DNA from: Pyropia yezoensis
Lineage: Eukaryota > Rhodophyta > Bangiophyceae > Bangiales > Bangiaceae
NCBI GenBank assembly: GCA_009829735.1
Contig: CM020618.1
Location: forward strand, 15,544,568 to 15,608,567
Direction of reading: 5' to 3'
DNA: 64,000 nt
Made by a program: the position numbers and the translations under genes. Shown piece after piece: positions 31,588-43,097 of this stretch. The notes beneath the pieces are model-generated. The model searched no databases, was not told where the DNA came from, and worked only from the letters and a program-made list of their open reading frames with translations. Every line of letters starts with the position of its first letter. Position 1 is the first letter of the stretch.

Positions 31588-32355
31588 GGTGACGCGCTTG
31601 ATGCCCCGGCGCGCGGGTGTCAAAAGCTAGGGGTGGAGCGTGACCAGCTCGCCGGCCGCCGCCGGCGCGGCGCCGCAAACCGACGGCGGCCCACCGCCAC
31701 CCGCGCTGGCCGTCCAGCCCCCCCCCCCCTCCCTCTCCCCCCCTCCCCTGGGCCCACTTCGCCCGCGTAAAGGGTGACGAGCTTGATGCCCCTGCGGGGG
31801 CGCGACAAAAGCGAGGGGTGGCAGGGGACCAGCGCGGCGGCCGCCGCCGGCGCGGCGCCGCCAACAGAAGGCGGCCCACCGCCGCTGGCACTAGCCGTCC
31901 AACACTCCCCCCCCCTCCCTCCCCCACCCTCCCCCTCCCACGGGCCAACCGGGCCTTCGTCGAGTGTGAAGCGCTTGATACCTCTGCGGGGGGGGGCGAA
32001 AAGCCAGGGGTGGTGGGTGATCAGCTCGCCGGCCGCCGCCGGCGCGGCGACGCCAACCGACGGCAACCCGCGGCAGCCGGCATTGGCCGTCCAGCCCCCC
32101 CCCCCCCCCCCTCCCCCACCCTCCCCCTCCCACGGGCCAGCCGGGCCCGCGTCGAGCGTGAAGCGCTTGATACCTCTGCGGGGGGGGGCGAAAAGCCAGG
32201 GGTGGTGGGTGATCAGCTCGCCGGCCGCCGCCGGCGCGGCGACGCCAACCGACGGCGACCCGCGGCAGCCGGCACTAGCCGTGCAGCCCCCCCCCCCCCC
32301 CCCCTCCTCTCGCTTCTTCCGGGCCCGCTTAGCCCGCGTAAAGGGGGACGAGCTT
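31588..32355. repeat. Tandem repeat, ~186-194-bp units
   Basis: The motif GCTTGAT followed by CTGCGGGG, AAAAGC, GGGGTGG and the GCCGGCCGCCGCCGGCGCGGCG block recurs with starts near 31588, 31778, 31967, 32161 and 32347. Units 3 and 4 are nearly identical. Each contains a poly-C tract of variable length. Open frames across it are products of the repetition. Confidence 0.85.
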
Positions 32356-32420
32356 GATGTCTCACAGAAAAAACAAAATAATATACTGAAGTTCCTCTCT
32401 CACCCATTTCCGAAAATGTG

Positions 32421-33449
32421 CTACTCACAGATCGACTCGATCACCTTCTCAACACGATGAAACTGACCGGAAATCTGCCGCTCCGTGATAAGAACAGCCG
32501 CCAACGCCTGCAGGTGCAGCGGATGATCCAACAGTGTAGGATCGTCGTGCACCAGCCGACGGATGTAGCACTTGAGATCATTAAAGACCCCCCCAATTGG
32601 CTGAAGATCCGGCGAATACGGCGGCAGGCGGATGAAGTGAACACCGTTTGCCTCGAGGAATGCATCGCCATCAGCATCGTGAATCGGAGCGTTATCAAAC
32701 AGTAGAATGCAGTTGTCCGGTTGATCGTCCCATGGGTGACCCTCCAAGAACACGTTCATCTGGGGCACCAAGGTTTGACAGAAGATGAGCCAATCAGCTG
32801 CGGTCAAAGCGGGGCCGAGGACGCACGTATGCACCGCCTCAATGTTGCCCAATCCCGAGATTGCCATGGTCGTACTCGTCCGTGGGACCGACCTTGGATC
32901 ACGATCCAGCATCCGCATTGGCTCATCCCGTGGGGCCCATCCTCGCTTGAGAAAGACATCCCCGCCATCCGTGTGGGTCTCATCAACGGATATGATACAC
33001 CGCCTGGGTATCTGCCTCATGAGCTGGCAGTGATGTAGGCGTGCCGCTTCATTCCGCTCTTGAAACAGGCGCTCGATTACCTTGCGAGTAAATCCCATCC
33101 GCCGGAAGTATCGCGAGAGCGACGCTGTGCTGCACTGTAGGCCGGCGAATTCGTCCTCAGCCAGGATGCCTAGCTCATCCAATACTCTGACATTGTCCTT
33201 GAGGGTGGCCGTAGGGTCTTGATCGATCAGCCAAACCATGGCCCGATGTAGCTCCTCGTTGAACTGAAGTCCATCCGCGTGGGAGTTGCGCCGTTCTGGC
33301 GTCAGCCAAACGGTGCCCGTCGCACGATAGTCCCTCAACCAGCGGGCCAGCTCGGCGCCCTTGCAGCCAATCACATCACAGACCTCCTTGCCGGAAGATC
33401 CACGTTCAATCATCGCTATCGCCGTCAAGCGCAGGTCCTCGGAAAACAT
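32421..33449 (-). CDS. Tc1/mariner/IS630-like DDE transposase, catalytic Glu/Asp changed
   Basis: The likely start is the ATG at 33449 (MFSEDLRLTAIAMIERG); 342 aa to the stop at 32421. An N-terminal helix-turn-helix part has GSSGKEVCDVIGCKGAELAR. The RNase-H-like core carries CIISVDETHTDGG with the first Asp and CILLFDNAPIHDADG with the second Asp. The third motif, usually SPDLNPIE, reads PPYSPDLQPIGGVFNDLK. The final acidic residue is replaced by Gly, which should disable cleavage unless the nearby Asp serves. Length is normal for the family. The frame is otherwise intact. It lies 92 bp from the left arm of the inverted-arm array. I did not find terminal repeats that define its own element. 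Confidence 0.85.
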   Translation of the reverse strand: MFSEDLRLTAIAMIERGSSGKEVCDVIGCKGAELARWLRDYRATGTVWLTPERRNSHADGLQFNEELHRAMVWLIDQDPTATLKDNVRVLDELGILAEDEFAGLQCSTASLSRYFRRMGFTRKVIERLFQERNEAARLHHCQLMRQIPRRCIISVDETHTDGGDVFLKRGWAPRDEPMRMLDRDPRSVPRTSTTMAISGLGNIEAVHTCVLGPALTAADWLIFCQTLVPQMNVFLEGHPWDDQPDNCILLFDNAPIHDADGDAFLEANGVHFIRLPPYSPDLQPIGGVFNDLKCYIRRLVHDDPTLLDHPLHLQALAAVLITERQISGQFHRVEKVIESICE

Positions 33450-33540
33450 GACGTCTCGGCAAAAGACGGGTGTCGGAAACAACGCCAATCCTCGACCAGC
33501 AGCTGGCAGCACCTCGGACGGGGGGCGTCAGGGTCCTGGG

Positions 33541-34040
33541 GGAACGTGGGACGGCAGGAGCACGGGAGGGGGGCGGGTCGCAGTGACGGCGCCGTGTGGA
33601 GCAGGGGGTGAGGAAGCAGAGGCAGCATCACGAACGCCGCCAGGCAGGTCTAGGGTCACCACTGCAGGTATGAGGTGGGCGTGTGGTGCGGAATGGATGG
33701 ACTGGTGGTGGCTGGAAGAAAAACAGAGGTTATAAGTTTTTTTCGGGGGTCTGACGGCCCCGCTGGGGCCCTCGCACGCCCGCCCGTGCACCACGCGCAG
33801 CGCACAAAAAGTGGGTTCTGGGGGTGCTTCTGGCCATGGTGTGCCGGATGTAGCGCATGCGGCGCCCGTAGGCGCACGCCGGCCGCGCTGCGCCCAGACA
33901 GACAGTGGGAGAGGCTGTCATGCCACTTTTTCGAGCCGACAAACATTTTCCGCATCGGGAGAGATCATGATAGCCCCCAAGCGCGACAAACGTGTCAGTC
34001 GCTGACACGAAGCCCAGAATCATGCACGGACAATCATGGT
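33541..34040. repeat. Left inverted arm of the tandem-array structure
   Basis: About 500 bp matches 38661-39163 in inverse orientation with few differences. It contains the small palindrome CGTGTCAGTCGCTGACACG at 33991-34009. The outer limit lies between 33536 and 33541, where homology fades. Confidence 0.93.
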
Positions 34041-34084
34041 GAACACGACACAATGGCCTGACAATTTGTGAAGACGCCACGAAA

Positions 34085-37000
34085 TTTTGTGCGCTGCATC
34101 TGTGCATAGGAGAGTGCTACGAGAACTCAGACTCAGCGTGAGACGCCCGCCGCCACCTGCTTTCGGTGGCATCTGCGCACACACAAAGACAGGAGAGGGC
34201 CGGTGGTGCATGAGCACCATGAATTCGGATTTTCCATACTTTTTGTTTGCACAATCACCAGTCGGATCGCTTTCCGAGCTGTCGGCTCCGCATCTGCGGG
34301 AACGCCACTACATTCTGTGCGCTGCATCTGTGGACGGGCGAGTGCTATGAAAGCTCTGAAACGGCATGAGGCGCCCGCCGCCACCTGCTTTCGGCGGCAT
34401 CTGCACACACACAAAGACAGGAGAGGGCCGGTGGTGCATGAGCACCATGAATTCGGATTTTCCATATTTTTTGTTTGCACAATCACCAGTCGGATTCGCC
34501 TTCGGAGCTGTCTGCTCCGCGAATGCGGGGACGCCGCGACATTCTGTGCGCTGCATCTGTGCACGGGAGAGTTCTGTGGGAACTCTGACACAGCATGAGT
34601 AGCCCGCCGCCAGCTGCTTTCGGCGGCATCTGCACACACACAAAGACAGGAGAGGGCCGGTGGTGCATGAGCACCATGAATTCGGATTTTCCATATTTTT
34701 TGTTTGCACAATCACCTGTCGGATTCGCCTTCGGAGCTGTCTGCTTCGCGTATGCGGGGACGCCGCGACATTCTGTGCGCTGCATCTGTGCACGGGAGAG
34801 TTCTGTGGGAACTCTGACACAGCATGAGGAGCCCGCCGCCACCTGCTTTCGGCGGCATCTGCACACACACAAAGACAGGAGAGGGCCGGTGGTGCATGAG
34901 CACCATGAATTCGGATTTTCCATACTTTTTGTTTGCACAATCACCAGTCGGATCGCTTTCCGAGCTGTCGGCTCCGCATCTGCGGGAACGCCACTACATT
35001 CTGTGCGCTGCATCTGTGGACGGGCGAGTGCTATGAAAGCTCTGAAACGGCATGAGGCGCCCGCCGCCACCTGCTTTCGGCGGCATCTACGCACACACAA
35101 AGACAGGAGAGGTCGGGTGGTGCATGAGCACCATGAATTCGGATTTTCCATACTTTTTGTTTGCACAATCACCAGTCGGATCGCTATCCGAGCTTTCTGC
35201 TCCGCATATGCGGGGGCGCCACGACATTCCGTACACAGCATGAGGCGCCCGCCGCCACCTGCTTTCGGCGGCATCTGCACACACACAAAGACAGGAGAGG
35301 GCCGGTGGTGCATGAGCACCATGAATTCGGATTTTCCATATTTTTTGTTTGCACAATCACCTGTCGGATTCGCCTTCGGAGCTGTCTGCTTCGCATATGC
35401 GGGGACGCCGCGACATTCTGTGCGCTGCATCTGTGCACGGGAGAGTTCTGTGGGAACTCTGACACAGCATGAGTAGCCCGCCGCCAGGTGCTTTCGGCGG
35501 CATCTGCACACACACAAAGACAGGAGAGGGCCGGTGGTGCATGAGCACCATGAATTCGGATTTTCCATATTTTTTGTTTGCACAATCACCAGTCGGATCG
35601 CTATCCGAGCTTTCTGCTCCGCATATGCGGGGGCGCCACGACATTCCGTACACAGCATGAGGCGCCCGCCGCCACCTGCTTTCGGCGGCATCTGCACACA
35701 CACAAAGACAGGAGAGGGCCGGTGGTGCATGAGCACCATGAATTCGGATTTTCCATATTTTTTGTTTGCACAATCACCTGTCGGATTCGCCTTCGGAGCT
35801 GTCTGCTTCGCGTATGCGGGGACGCCGCGACATTCTGTGCGCTGCATCTGTGCACGGGAGAGTTCTGTGGGAACTCTGACACAGCATGAGGAGCCCGCCG
35901 CCACCTGCTTTCGGCGGCATCTGCACACACACAAAGACAGGAGAGGGCCGGTGGTGCATGAGCACCACGAATTCGGATTTTCCATACTTTTTGTTTGCAC
36001 AATCACCAGTCGGATCGCTTTCCGAGCTGTCGGCTCCGCATCTGCGGGAACGCCACTACATTCTGTGCGCTGCATCTGTGGACGGGAGAGTGCTATGAAA
36101 GCTCTGAAACGGCATGAGGCGCCCGCCGCCACCTGCTTTCGGCGGCATCTGCACACACACAAAGACAGGAGAGGGCCGGTGGTGCATGAGCACCATGAAT
36201 TCGGATTTTCCATATTTTTTGTTTGCACAATCACCAGTCGGACTCGCCTTCGGAGCTGTCTGCTCCGCGTATGCGGGGACGCCGCGACATTCTGTGCGCT
36301 GCATCTGTGCACGGGAGAGTTCTGTGGGAACTCTGACACAGCATGAGTAGCCCGCCGCCAGCTGCTTTCGGCGGCATCTGCGCACACACAAAGACAGGAG
36401 AGGTCCTGTGGTGCATGAGCACCATGAATTCGGATTTTCCATACTTTTTGTTTGCACAATCACCAGTCGGATCGCTTTCCGAGCTGTCGGCTCCGCATCT
36501 GCGGGAACGCCACTACATTCTGTGCGCTGCATCTGTGGACGGGTGAGTGCTATGAAAGCTCTGAAACGGCATGAGGCGCCCGCCGCCACCTGCTTTCGGC
36601 GGCATCTACGCACACACAAAGACAGGAGAGGTCGGGTGGTGCATGAGCACCATGAATTCGGATTTTCCATACTTTTTGTTTGCACAATCACCAGTCGGAT
36701 CGCTATCCGAGCTTTCTGCTCCGCATATGCGGGGGCGCCACGACATTCCGTACACAGCATGAGGCGCCCGCCGCCACCTGCTTTCGGCGGCATCTGCACA
36801 CACACAAAGACAGGAGAGGGCCGGTGGTGCATGAGCACCATGAATTCGGATTTTCCATATTTTTTGTTTGCACAATCACCTGTCGGATTCGCCTTCGGAG
36901 CTGTCTGCTTCGCGTATGCGGGGACGCCGCGACATTCTGTGCGCTGCATCTGTGCACGGGAGAGTTCTGTGGGAACTCTGACACAGCATGAGGAGCCCGC

Positions 37001-38600
37001 CGCCACCTGCTTTCGGCGGCATCTGCACACACACAAAGACAGGAGAGGGCCGGTGGTGCATGAGCACCATGAATTCGGATTTTCCATACTTTTTGTTTGC
37101 ACAATCACCAGTCGGATCGCTTTCCGAGCTGTCGGCTCCGCATCTGCGGGAACGCCACTACATTCTGTGCGCTGCATCTGTGGACGGGCGAGTGCTATGA
37201 AAGCTCTGAAACGGCATGAGGCGCCCGCCGCCACCTGCTTTCGGCGGCATCTACGCACACACAAAGACAGGAGAGGTCGGGTGGTGCATGAGCACCATGA
37301 ATTCGGATTTTCCATACTTTTTGTTTGCACAATCACCAGTCGGATCGCTATCCGAGCTTTCTGCTCCGCATATGCGGGGGCGCCACGACATTCCGTACAC
37401 AGCATGAGGCGCCCGCCGCCACCTGCTTTCGGCGGCATCTGCACACACACAAAGACAGGAGAGGGCCGGTGGTGCATGAGCACCATGAATTCGGATTTTC
37501 CATATTTTTTGTTTGCACAATCACCTGTCGGATTCGCCTTCGGAGCTGTCTGCTTCGCATATGCGGGGACGCCGCGACATTCTGTGCGCTGCATCTGTGC
37601 ACGGGAGAGTTCTGTGGGAACTCTGACACAGCATGAGGAGCCCGCCGCCACCTGCTTTCGGCGGCATCTGCACACACACAAAGACAGGAGAGGGCCGGTG
37701 GTGCATGAGCACCACGAATTCGGATTTTCCATACTTTTTGTTTGCACAATCACCAGTCGGATCGCTTTCCGAGCTGTCGGCTCCGCATCTGCGGGAACGC
37801 CACTACATTCTGTGCGCTGCATCTGTGGACGGGAGAGTGCTATGAAAGCTCTGAAACGGCATGAGGCGCCCGCCGCCACCTGCTTTCGGCGGCATCTGCA
37901 CACACACAAAGACAGGAGAGGGCCGGTGGTGCATGAGCACCATGAATTCGGATTTTCCATATTTTTTGTTTGCACAATCACCAGTCGGACTCGCCTTCGG
38001 AGCTGTCTGCTCCGCGTATGCGGGGACGCCGCGACATTCTGTGCGCTGCATCTGTGCACGGGAGAGTTCTGTGGGAACTCTGACACAGCATGAGGAGCCC
38101 GCCGCCAGCTGCTTTCGGCGGCATCTGCGCACACACAAAGACAGGAGAGGTCCTGTGGTGCATGAGCACCATGAATTCGGATTTTCCATACTTTTTGTTT
38201 GCACAATCACCAGTCGGATCGCTTTCCGAGCTGTCGGCTCCGCATCTGCGGGAACGCCACTACATTCTGTGCGCTGCATCTGTGGACGGGTGAGTGCTAT
38301 GAAAGCTCTGAAACGGCATGAGGCGCCCGCCGCCACCTGCTTTCGGCGGCATCTGCACACACACAAAGACAGGAGAGGGCCGGTGGTGCATGAGCACCAT
38401 GAATTCGGATTTTCCATACTTTTTGTTTGCACAATCACCAGTCGGATCGCTTTCCGAGCTGTCTGCTCCGCATCTGCGCGGACGCCACGACATTCTGTGC
38501 GCTGCATCTGTGGACGGGAGAGTGCTATGGGAACTCTGACGCAGCATGAGGCGCTTGCGGCCACCTGCTTTCGGCGGCATCTGGGCACACTCGCAGAGTA
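34085..38600. repeat. Satellite-like tandem array, about 20 units of 228/229 or 188 bp
   Basis: Unit boundaries, taken at the ATGAG following CAGC or CGGC, fall at 34366, 34595, 34824, 35052, 35240, 35469, 35657, 35886, 36114, 36343, 36571, 36759, 36988, 37216, 37404, 37633, 37861, 38090, 38318 and 38546. Sizes are 228, 229 or 188 bp. The short unit lacks ~41 bp before the boundary. A higher-order unit of 228+188+229 = 645 bp repeats almost exactly from 36343. Because 645 is divisible by three and units lack stops in some frames, frames up to 716 codons appear on both strands. Their peptides are Cys/Arg-rich and the opposite strand is equally open, so I do not call genes. Confidence 0.95.
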
Positions 38601-38660
38601 GGAAGGCAGATGATTGTCCGCATTCGGCGTCCCTTATTTGCAGCTGTATGTGTCATGTAC

Positions 38661-39163
38661 ATCATGATTGTCCGTGCATGATTCTGGGCTTCGTGTCAGC
38701 GACTGACACGTTTGTCGCGCTTGGGGGCTATCATGATCTCTCCCGATGCGGAAAATGTTTGTCGGCTCGAAAAAGTGGCATGACAGCCTCTCCCACTGTC
38801 TGTCTGGGCGCAGCGCGGCCGGCGTGCGCCTACGGGCGCCGCATGCGCTACATCCGGCACACCATGGCCAGAAGCACCCCCAGAACCCACTTTTTGTGCG
38901 CTGCGCGTGGTGCACGGGCGGGCGTGCGAGGGCCCCAGCGGGGCCGTCAGACCCCCGAAAAAAGCTTATAACCTCTGTTTTTCTTCCAGCCACCACCAGT
39001 CCATCCATTCCGCACCACACGCCCACCTCATACCTGCAGTGGTGACCCTAGACCTGCCTGGCGGCGTTCGTGATGCTGCCTCTGCTTCCTCACCCCCTGC
39101 TCCACACGGCGCCGTCACTGCGACCCGCCCCCCTCCTGTGCTCCTGCCGCCCCACGGTCCCCC
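38661..39163. repeat. Right inverted arm of the tandem-array structure
   Basis: This is the inverse copy of 33541-34040, including the palindrome at 38692-38710. Homology ends near CCCACGGTCCCC at 39151-39163. Confidence 0.93.
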
Positions 39164-39263
39164 GCGACGCTTTTTGTCCGCGTCCCTGTGCTGGTGCAAG
39201 CCAATTGCTACGTGTCACGGCGTGTGTATCGACGCATCCTGCGAACTTTTCGGGCGGTCCAAG

Positions 39264-39683
39264 ATGGTTCGGTGCTTTCTTTGCGGGCTGGACTCTACAC
39301 AGTTTGGCCACAACCAACGCTCATGCTCCATGCGCAAGTTTCGGTCTGTCCGGGGGCTGCCGGCCGATCATCCGTTTCGACCCCCTGGGCCAGATGTGCC
39401 CTGCACCAACCTCAAGTGCTCTCATGCGCGAAAGTGCGCCAAGTGTCACGACATTGGTCATGACAGCGACACCCTCGAGCTCAACGCGGAGCGCTACGCC
39501 ATCAACGAGATGTCGAAGGGACGGTCCATCACGAGACGAGCCAGCGCAGGTCCCATGAAGGGCATCGACTTCGTCTGCCGAAACGTGGACGATACCAAGG
39601 CCGCAAGCATGTGTGCTGGCATCCGAGCCGGCTGCGCAGCCAGGTTCAACGAGCGGCAAGTCAAGGCATCGTCTGTCGGTTAG
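39264..39683 (+). CDS. Cys-rich protein, possible zinc binder, unknown
   Basis: The ATG at 39264 gives 139 aa with RCFLCGLDSTQFGHNQRSC, then PCTNLKCSHARKCAKCHDIG. The Cys/His spacing (CX2C...H...C, CX5CX5CX2C...H) suggests one or two zinc-binding modules. The frame is open upstream into the right arm and adds CWCKPIATCHGVCIDASC, so a further Cys-rich exon may precede the ATG. The stop TAG at 39681 is followed at once by ATG at 39684 in the same frame. The two ORFs may therefore be one gene with a single in-frame TAG. No named family is recognised; an element-encoded protein is possible given the neighbours. Confidence 0.5.
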   Translation: MVRCFLCGLDSTQFGHNQRSCSMRKFRSVRGLPADHPFRPPGPDVPCTNLKCSHARKCAKCHDIGHDSDTLELNAERYAINEMSKGRSITRRASAGPMKGIDFVCRNVDDTKAASMCAGIRAGCAARFNERQVKASSVG

Positions 39684-40421
39684 ATGGCTGGCAACCTCTT
39701 TGCGGTTGGCTCTTCCCCCGCGGACACGATCGATTTGATTGGACAAGGAGAGATCAAATCAAGCACGTTGCACAAATCCAACAAGCGGGCGCATGAGTTG
39801 GCGATAGGCGGCAGGAAAGCGGGAATGAGCGCTGTTAATGCTGCCCTGGCTGCCGCAGAGCAGATTCGGCGCGAGAGCAGCAGTGGAGGCGGCTCTCTTC
39901 CGGCCAAGTCTACCATTGGACCAGCGTCCTCAGCGCAGTCGCTCTCGATTGCTGCGAGGGCGGCCAAGCGGATCAAGGCTGATGCGCTCGCGACAGAGTT
40001 GAGGGGTCGCTCTCGTGACCCTGCCGCGTCTAGCGGCGAAGGCGCGTCGATGGCACCAGATCACAGTGGCAACCTGAGCGGCTGGGGACCCGGGCAACGT
40101 GCTCGGTTTGCCTCTGCCGTGCCATTGGTCCCTCCTGACCGGCGGGTGGTTTGGAGCTCTCGCGGCGTCGCTGAGCAGGCAATGGCCAGCGTGCACGGGC
40201 CTGATTTCGCCGAGACGCACACAGGACTGACTGGTCGTGTCGTGAAAAGCGCGACAGACAGTTACTTGACGGGCTTCGCACTGATGTGTGGTGCCTTTTC
40301 TCCTGCCGATGTCGCGGAACGCCTGTGCTCGTGGCGATCTGACGATGGGGACATCTCAAAAGCTACGTTATTGGTAAGGTTTTCGGCGTGGGCTGAGGGA
40401 TATGTCGCATCTCTTCTTTGA
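39684..40421 (+). CDS. Unknown protein following the Cys-rich ORF
   Basis: The 245-codon frame begins ATGGCTGGC directly after the preceding stop, in the same frame. The first half is Ala/Ser-rich with basic stretches (NKRAHELAIGGRKAG, later ARAAKRIKADALATELRG). The second half looks folded (DSYLTGFALMCGAFSPADV). A strong donor, TTATTG|GTAAGG, sits at 40371/40372. The last ~16 codons may therefore be intron and the gene may continue downstream. Homologues are not recognised. Confidence 0.45.
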   Translation: MAGNLFAVGSSPADTIDLIGQGEIKSSTLHKSNKRAHELAIGGRKAGMSAVNAALAAAEQIRRESSSGGGSLPAKSTIGPASSAQSLSIAARAAKRIKADALATELRGRSRDPAASSGEGASMAPDHSGNLSGWGPGQRARFASAVPLVPPDRRVVWSSRGVAEQAMASVHGPDFAETHTGLTGRVVKSATDSYLTGFALMCGAFSPADVAERLCSWRSDDGDISKATLLVRFSAWAEGYVASLL

Positions 40422-43069
40422 CATTTTCATTTTTTTTAGTTTGTATATTTCTGAGCGACATCTTTCCCCGGCACTCCACCTCGGCCGTCTGCTCTGTGGC
40501 CAGGCGGCCGGCGCGACGGTGGCGGCGGCCGGCGCGACGGTGGCGGCGGCCGGCGCGACGGCGGCGGCGGCCGCCCCCTCCCCCCACGCGCCCGACGCCC
40601 TGCGCCGCCGTGGCGGCGGCATCGGCCGGCCGGCCGCCGCCCCCCTCCCTAGGCGACTCCCTCGCGGCGGCCACGGCGGCGACGAGCGCCTCCCGCTCCA
40701 ACGCACACAAGCCTGCGAGGAAGGTGACGAGCAGCGTTGGAGTCGCCGCCCGCCGCGGGCGCGTGCGCGGCCGCGCCGCGGCCGTTCCCTGCCGCATCCG
40801 TCGCTGCCGGCCAGCCGGGCGCTGCCGCGGGCGGTGTCGTCGGGGGACTTCCGCCCCTCCGTTCCGCCGCCCTCGGCTCGGGTGGCGGCGGCGGCGCACA
40901 CCACCATGGCGGGGACTGGTGACGCCGTGCCGCCGCCGCCGCCGCCGCGGCCGCCGCCGCCTCTGCCGTCACCGATGCCGGCGGCGACGCCCGCGGCGAC
41001 GCCGGCCGCGACACCGGCGCTGGCGCCACCGCCGGGGCGGTGACCGCCGCCGCTGGCGGCGGCGGCTGCGCCAGCCGCCGCCACCCCGTCGGCGGCAGCG
41101 CGCACGTGCGTGGCAGCAGAGGGTCGCACGGCGGGGGCGGGGAGCCGTACACGGTCACGCCGTGCGGCGGCGGGGAGCCATGGACGGCCGCACCAGCAGT
41201 GAAGGTCGAAGAGGAGTGGGGGGGGGACGCCGGGGGGGGGGGGCACGGGGACGGGGCGGCGGCAGCTGCGGCAGCGCCACCGCCCGCCACACGGCGCGGC
41301 TGTGCGGGCGGCGACTGGGACGGCGACCGGGACGGCGACCGCGGCGGCGTCCGCGGCGGTGACCTCGGCGGCAGCTGAGGTGGCGCCTGCGGCTGAGACC
41401 GCGGCGGCAGCTGGAGTATCGACCGCGGCGGCGACGGCAGCGGCACCCGCGGCGGAGACCGCGGCGGCATCCGCGGTGGCGACCGCACGGGCACCCGTGG
41501 CGCCGACGGCGACAGCACCCGCAGCAGCAACCGCGGCGGCGCCCACGGCGGTGACCGAGGCGGCGACCGCGGCGGCGACGGCGAGGGCGCCCAAAGTGGC
41601 GACGGCGGCGGCGACGGCCGCGGCATCGGGAAGGGTGGAGGTGGCCGCCAGGACAAGACGGACGGCAGTGGCGGCCGCGGCGCCGCGGCGCCCGCCGCTG
41701 ACTGAATGAAAAGAGACAGGAGTTTGTTAACTACAGTGTGTATTTCTGCACGGGCCCCGGCCCTTGTCAACCGACAGCAGTCGTCGACCTTGTGTGCAGG
41801 GGTCGGCCTGGCGGCTGCGCGCATGCGTGGCGGGCGGGCCCCGCGGCGGCCAAGTCGATACAGGACGGGGAGGCCAACGGGGCTGCTGTGCGCTGAAGTA
41901 GCCGCCGTTCCCGTGGCCGGGGGAGCGAGCACCAGTCCCTGTGGCGGGATGGGGGGGAACCGGGCGAGAGACGCCGCCCCCACTGCCGTCCACGGAAGGA
42001 GGGAAGGGAAGAGCAGGGACAACCACCCGCGGCGCTCCAGGCCACCCCAGGCGCCCTCCACAGTAAGAGACCTTTTTCCACATGGTGTCCTTCCCTGCGG
42101 CGCACGCTCTCTTCACAGTGCCGCCTTCTGTGTGGACGTCTCCGGCGCGCACCCACCCCCCGCTCCTCATCTCCACCGCCAGGGACGAGACGGGCTAATC
42201 GACACAAGCGACGTGCCCTTGCGGCCGAAAACAGCTAGTGGGACCAGGTCGGTGCCGGCGCAAGCCACCGCCGTCGGGCCGCAACCAAGGAAAAGAGGGC
42301 GACCCACTCTCCCCTCCTGCGTTCGCGGCGTTGCCGACACCTCGCGCTTTCCAATTCAATCCCAGACTCGAGCGGCGGTTGCCCCGTTCCGACGTCCCCT
42401 GCTGCAACGGGGCAGAGCCGAAGTGGTGGCGGGTTTTGCAATGAAAGAAGGGGGCACGTGCTCGGATGTCTGCCATCCGGATGCACAGCTACGCCCCCAC
42501 CTGTGCCACCCGCCAACTGCTCGGCTGGCCGCGCTGCGGTGCCACATGCCGACTGCCACTGCAGTGGCGGGTAGCACAGACAGAGAGGCAAAGGGATAGA
42601 CATGAAAAGAAGTAGAGTACCGTATATCCTAACGACAAGAGAGAGTTGGCTTGCTGTAGATGGTGAGCCCCGGGCCTCCCCGACGGCTACTCGCTCCATA
42701 AAATATATAACACGCAGACACACGCACAGGATGAACAAGAGAGGCCCCCACGGGCAGGAGGAGCAGGGGAGGGGCGACGGCGGAGGGAGGAAGGGACGGG
42801 GGCTTGGCGGAGGGAGCGACAGCTGCGCCCCGCCGTCGCAGGGACACCCCCCCCCCCCTTGCCGCCCTAGACCAAGTCAGGGAACGGGGGGGGGGAGGGG
42901 GAAAGAGAAGAAGGAAGAGGGTGGCGTGCGGTGGAGAGGAAAAGGGTGACCTGGCCGAGCACTTCCGCCAGGGCACCCTCGCGAGGCCAGTGGAGGAGGG
43001 TGAGCAGGGCGGCGGCTGCGGGGCGGGTGGGCGCGGGCGCCGCGGCCCGCCGCCGCCGGCGCCTGTCGC
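40422..43069. repeat. GC-rich low-complexity region with Ala-coding GCGGCGAC/GCGACG repeats
   Basis: CGGCGCGACGGTGGCGGCGGC repeats occur at about 40507-40570 and degenerate GCGGCGACC/GCACCCGCG repeats at 41290-41680. They make Ala-, Arg- or Pro-rich frames in all six phases. I find no conserved protein. From 41700 to 43070 the sequence is less repetitive, but still nothing is recognised. Confidence 0.5.
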
Positions 43070-43097
43070 CCACTACCGTGATGGCGCTCCGCCCCCC

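Noticed and set aside
31588..32355. Coding gene with internal repeats
   Set aside because: Unit lengths differ by non-multiples of three and poly-C length varies, so the frame is not maintained.
32340..33540. Terminal inverted repeats for the Tc1-like transposase
   Set aside because: I compared both flanks, including with MITE family A and B ends, and saw no convincing pair.
33675..34061. 128-codon ORF matching one at 38634-39026
   Set aside because: Both lie in the inverted arms; repetition explains the match and no domain is seen.
34483..38206. Minus-strand open frames of 658 and 716 codons (and a 561-codon plus frame) in the tandem array
   Set aside because: They result from stop-free repeat units and are open on both strands, with no domain and no conserved start. 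They are treated as repeat artefacts.
34085..38600. CRISPR-like array
   Set aside because: Units of 188-229 bp without short repeats and unique spacers; this is a satellite in a eukaryotic context.
40368..42061. Long Ala/Pro-rich frames on both strands
   Set aside because: They follow GCGGCG repeats in every phase; no conserved domain.
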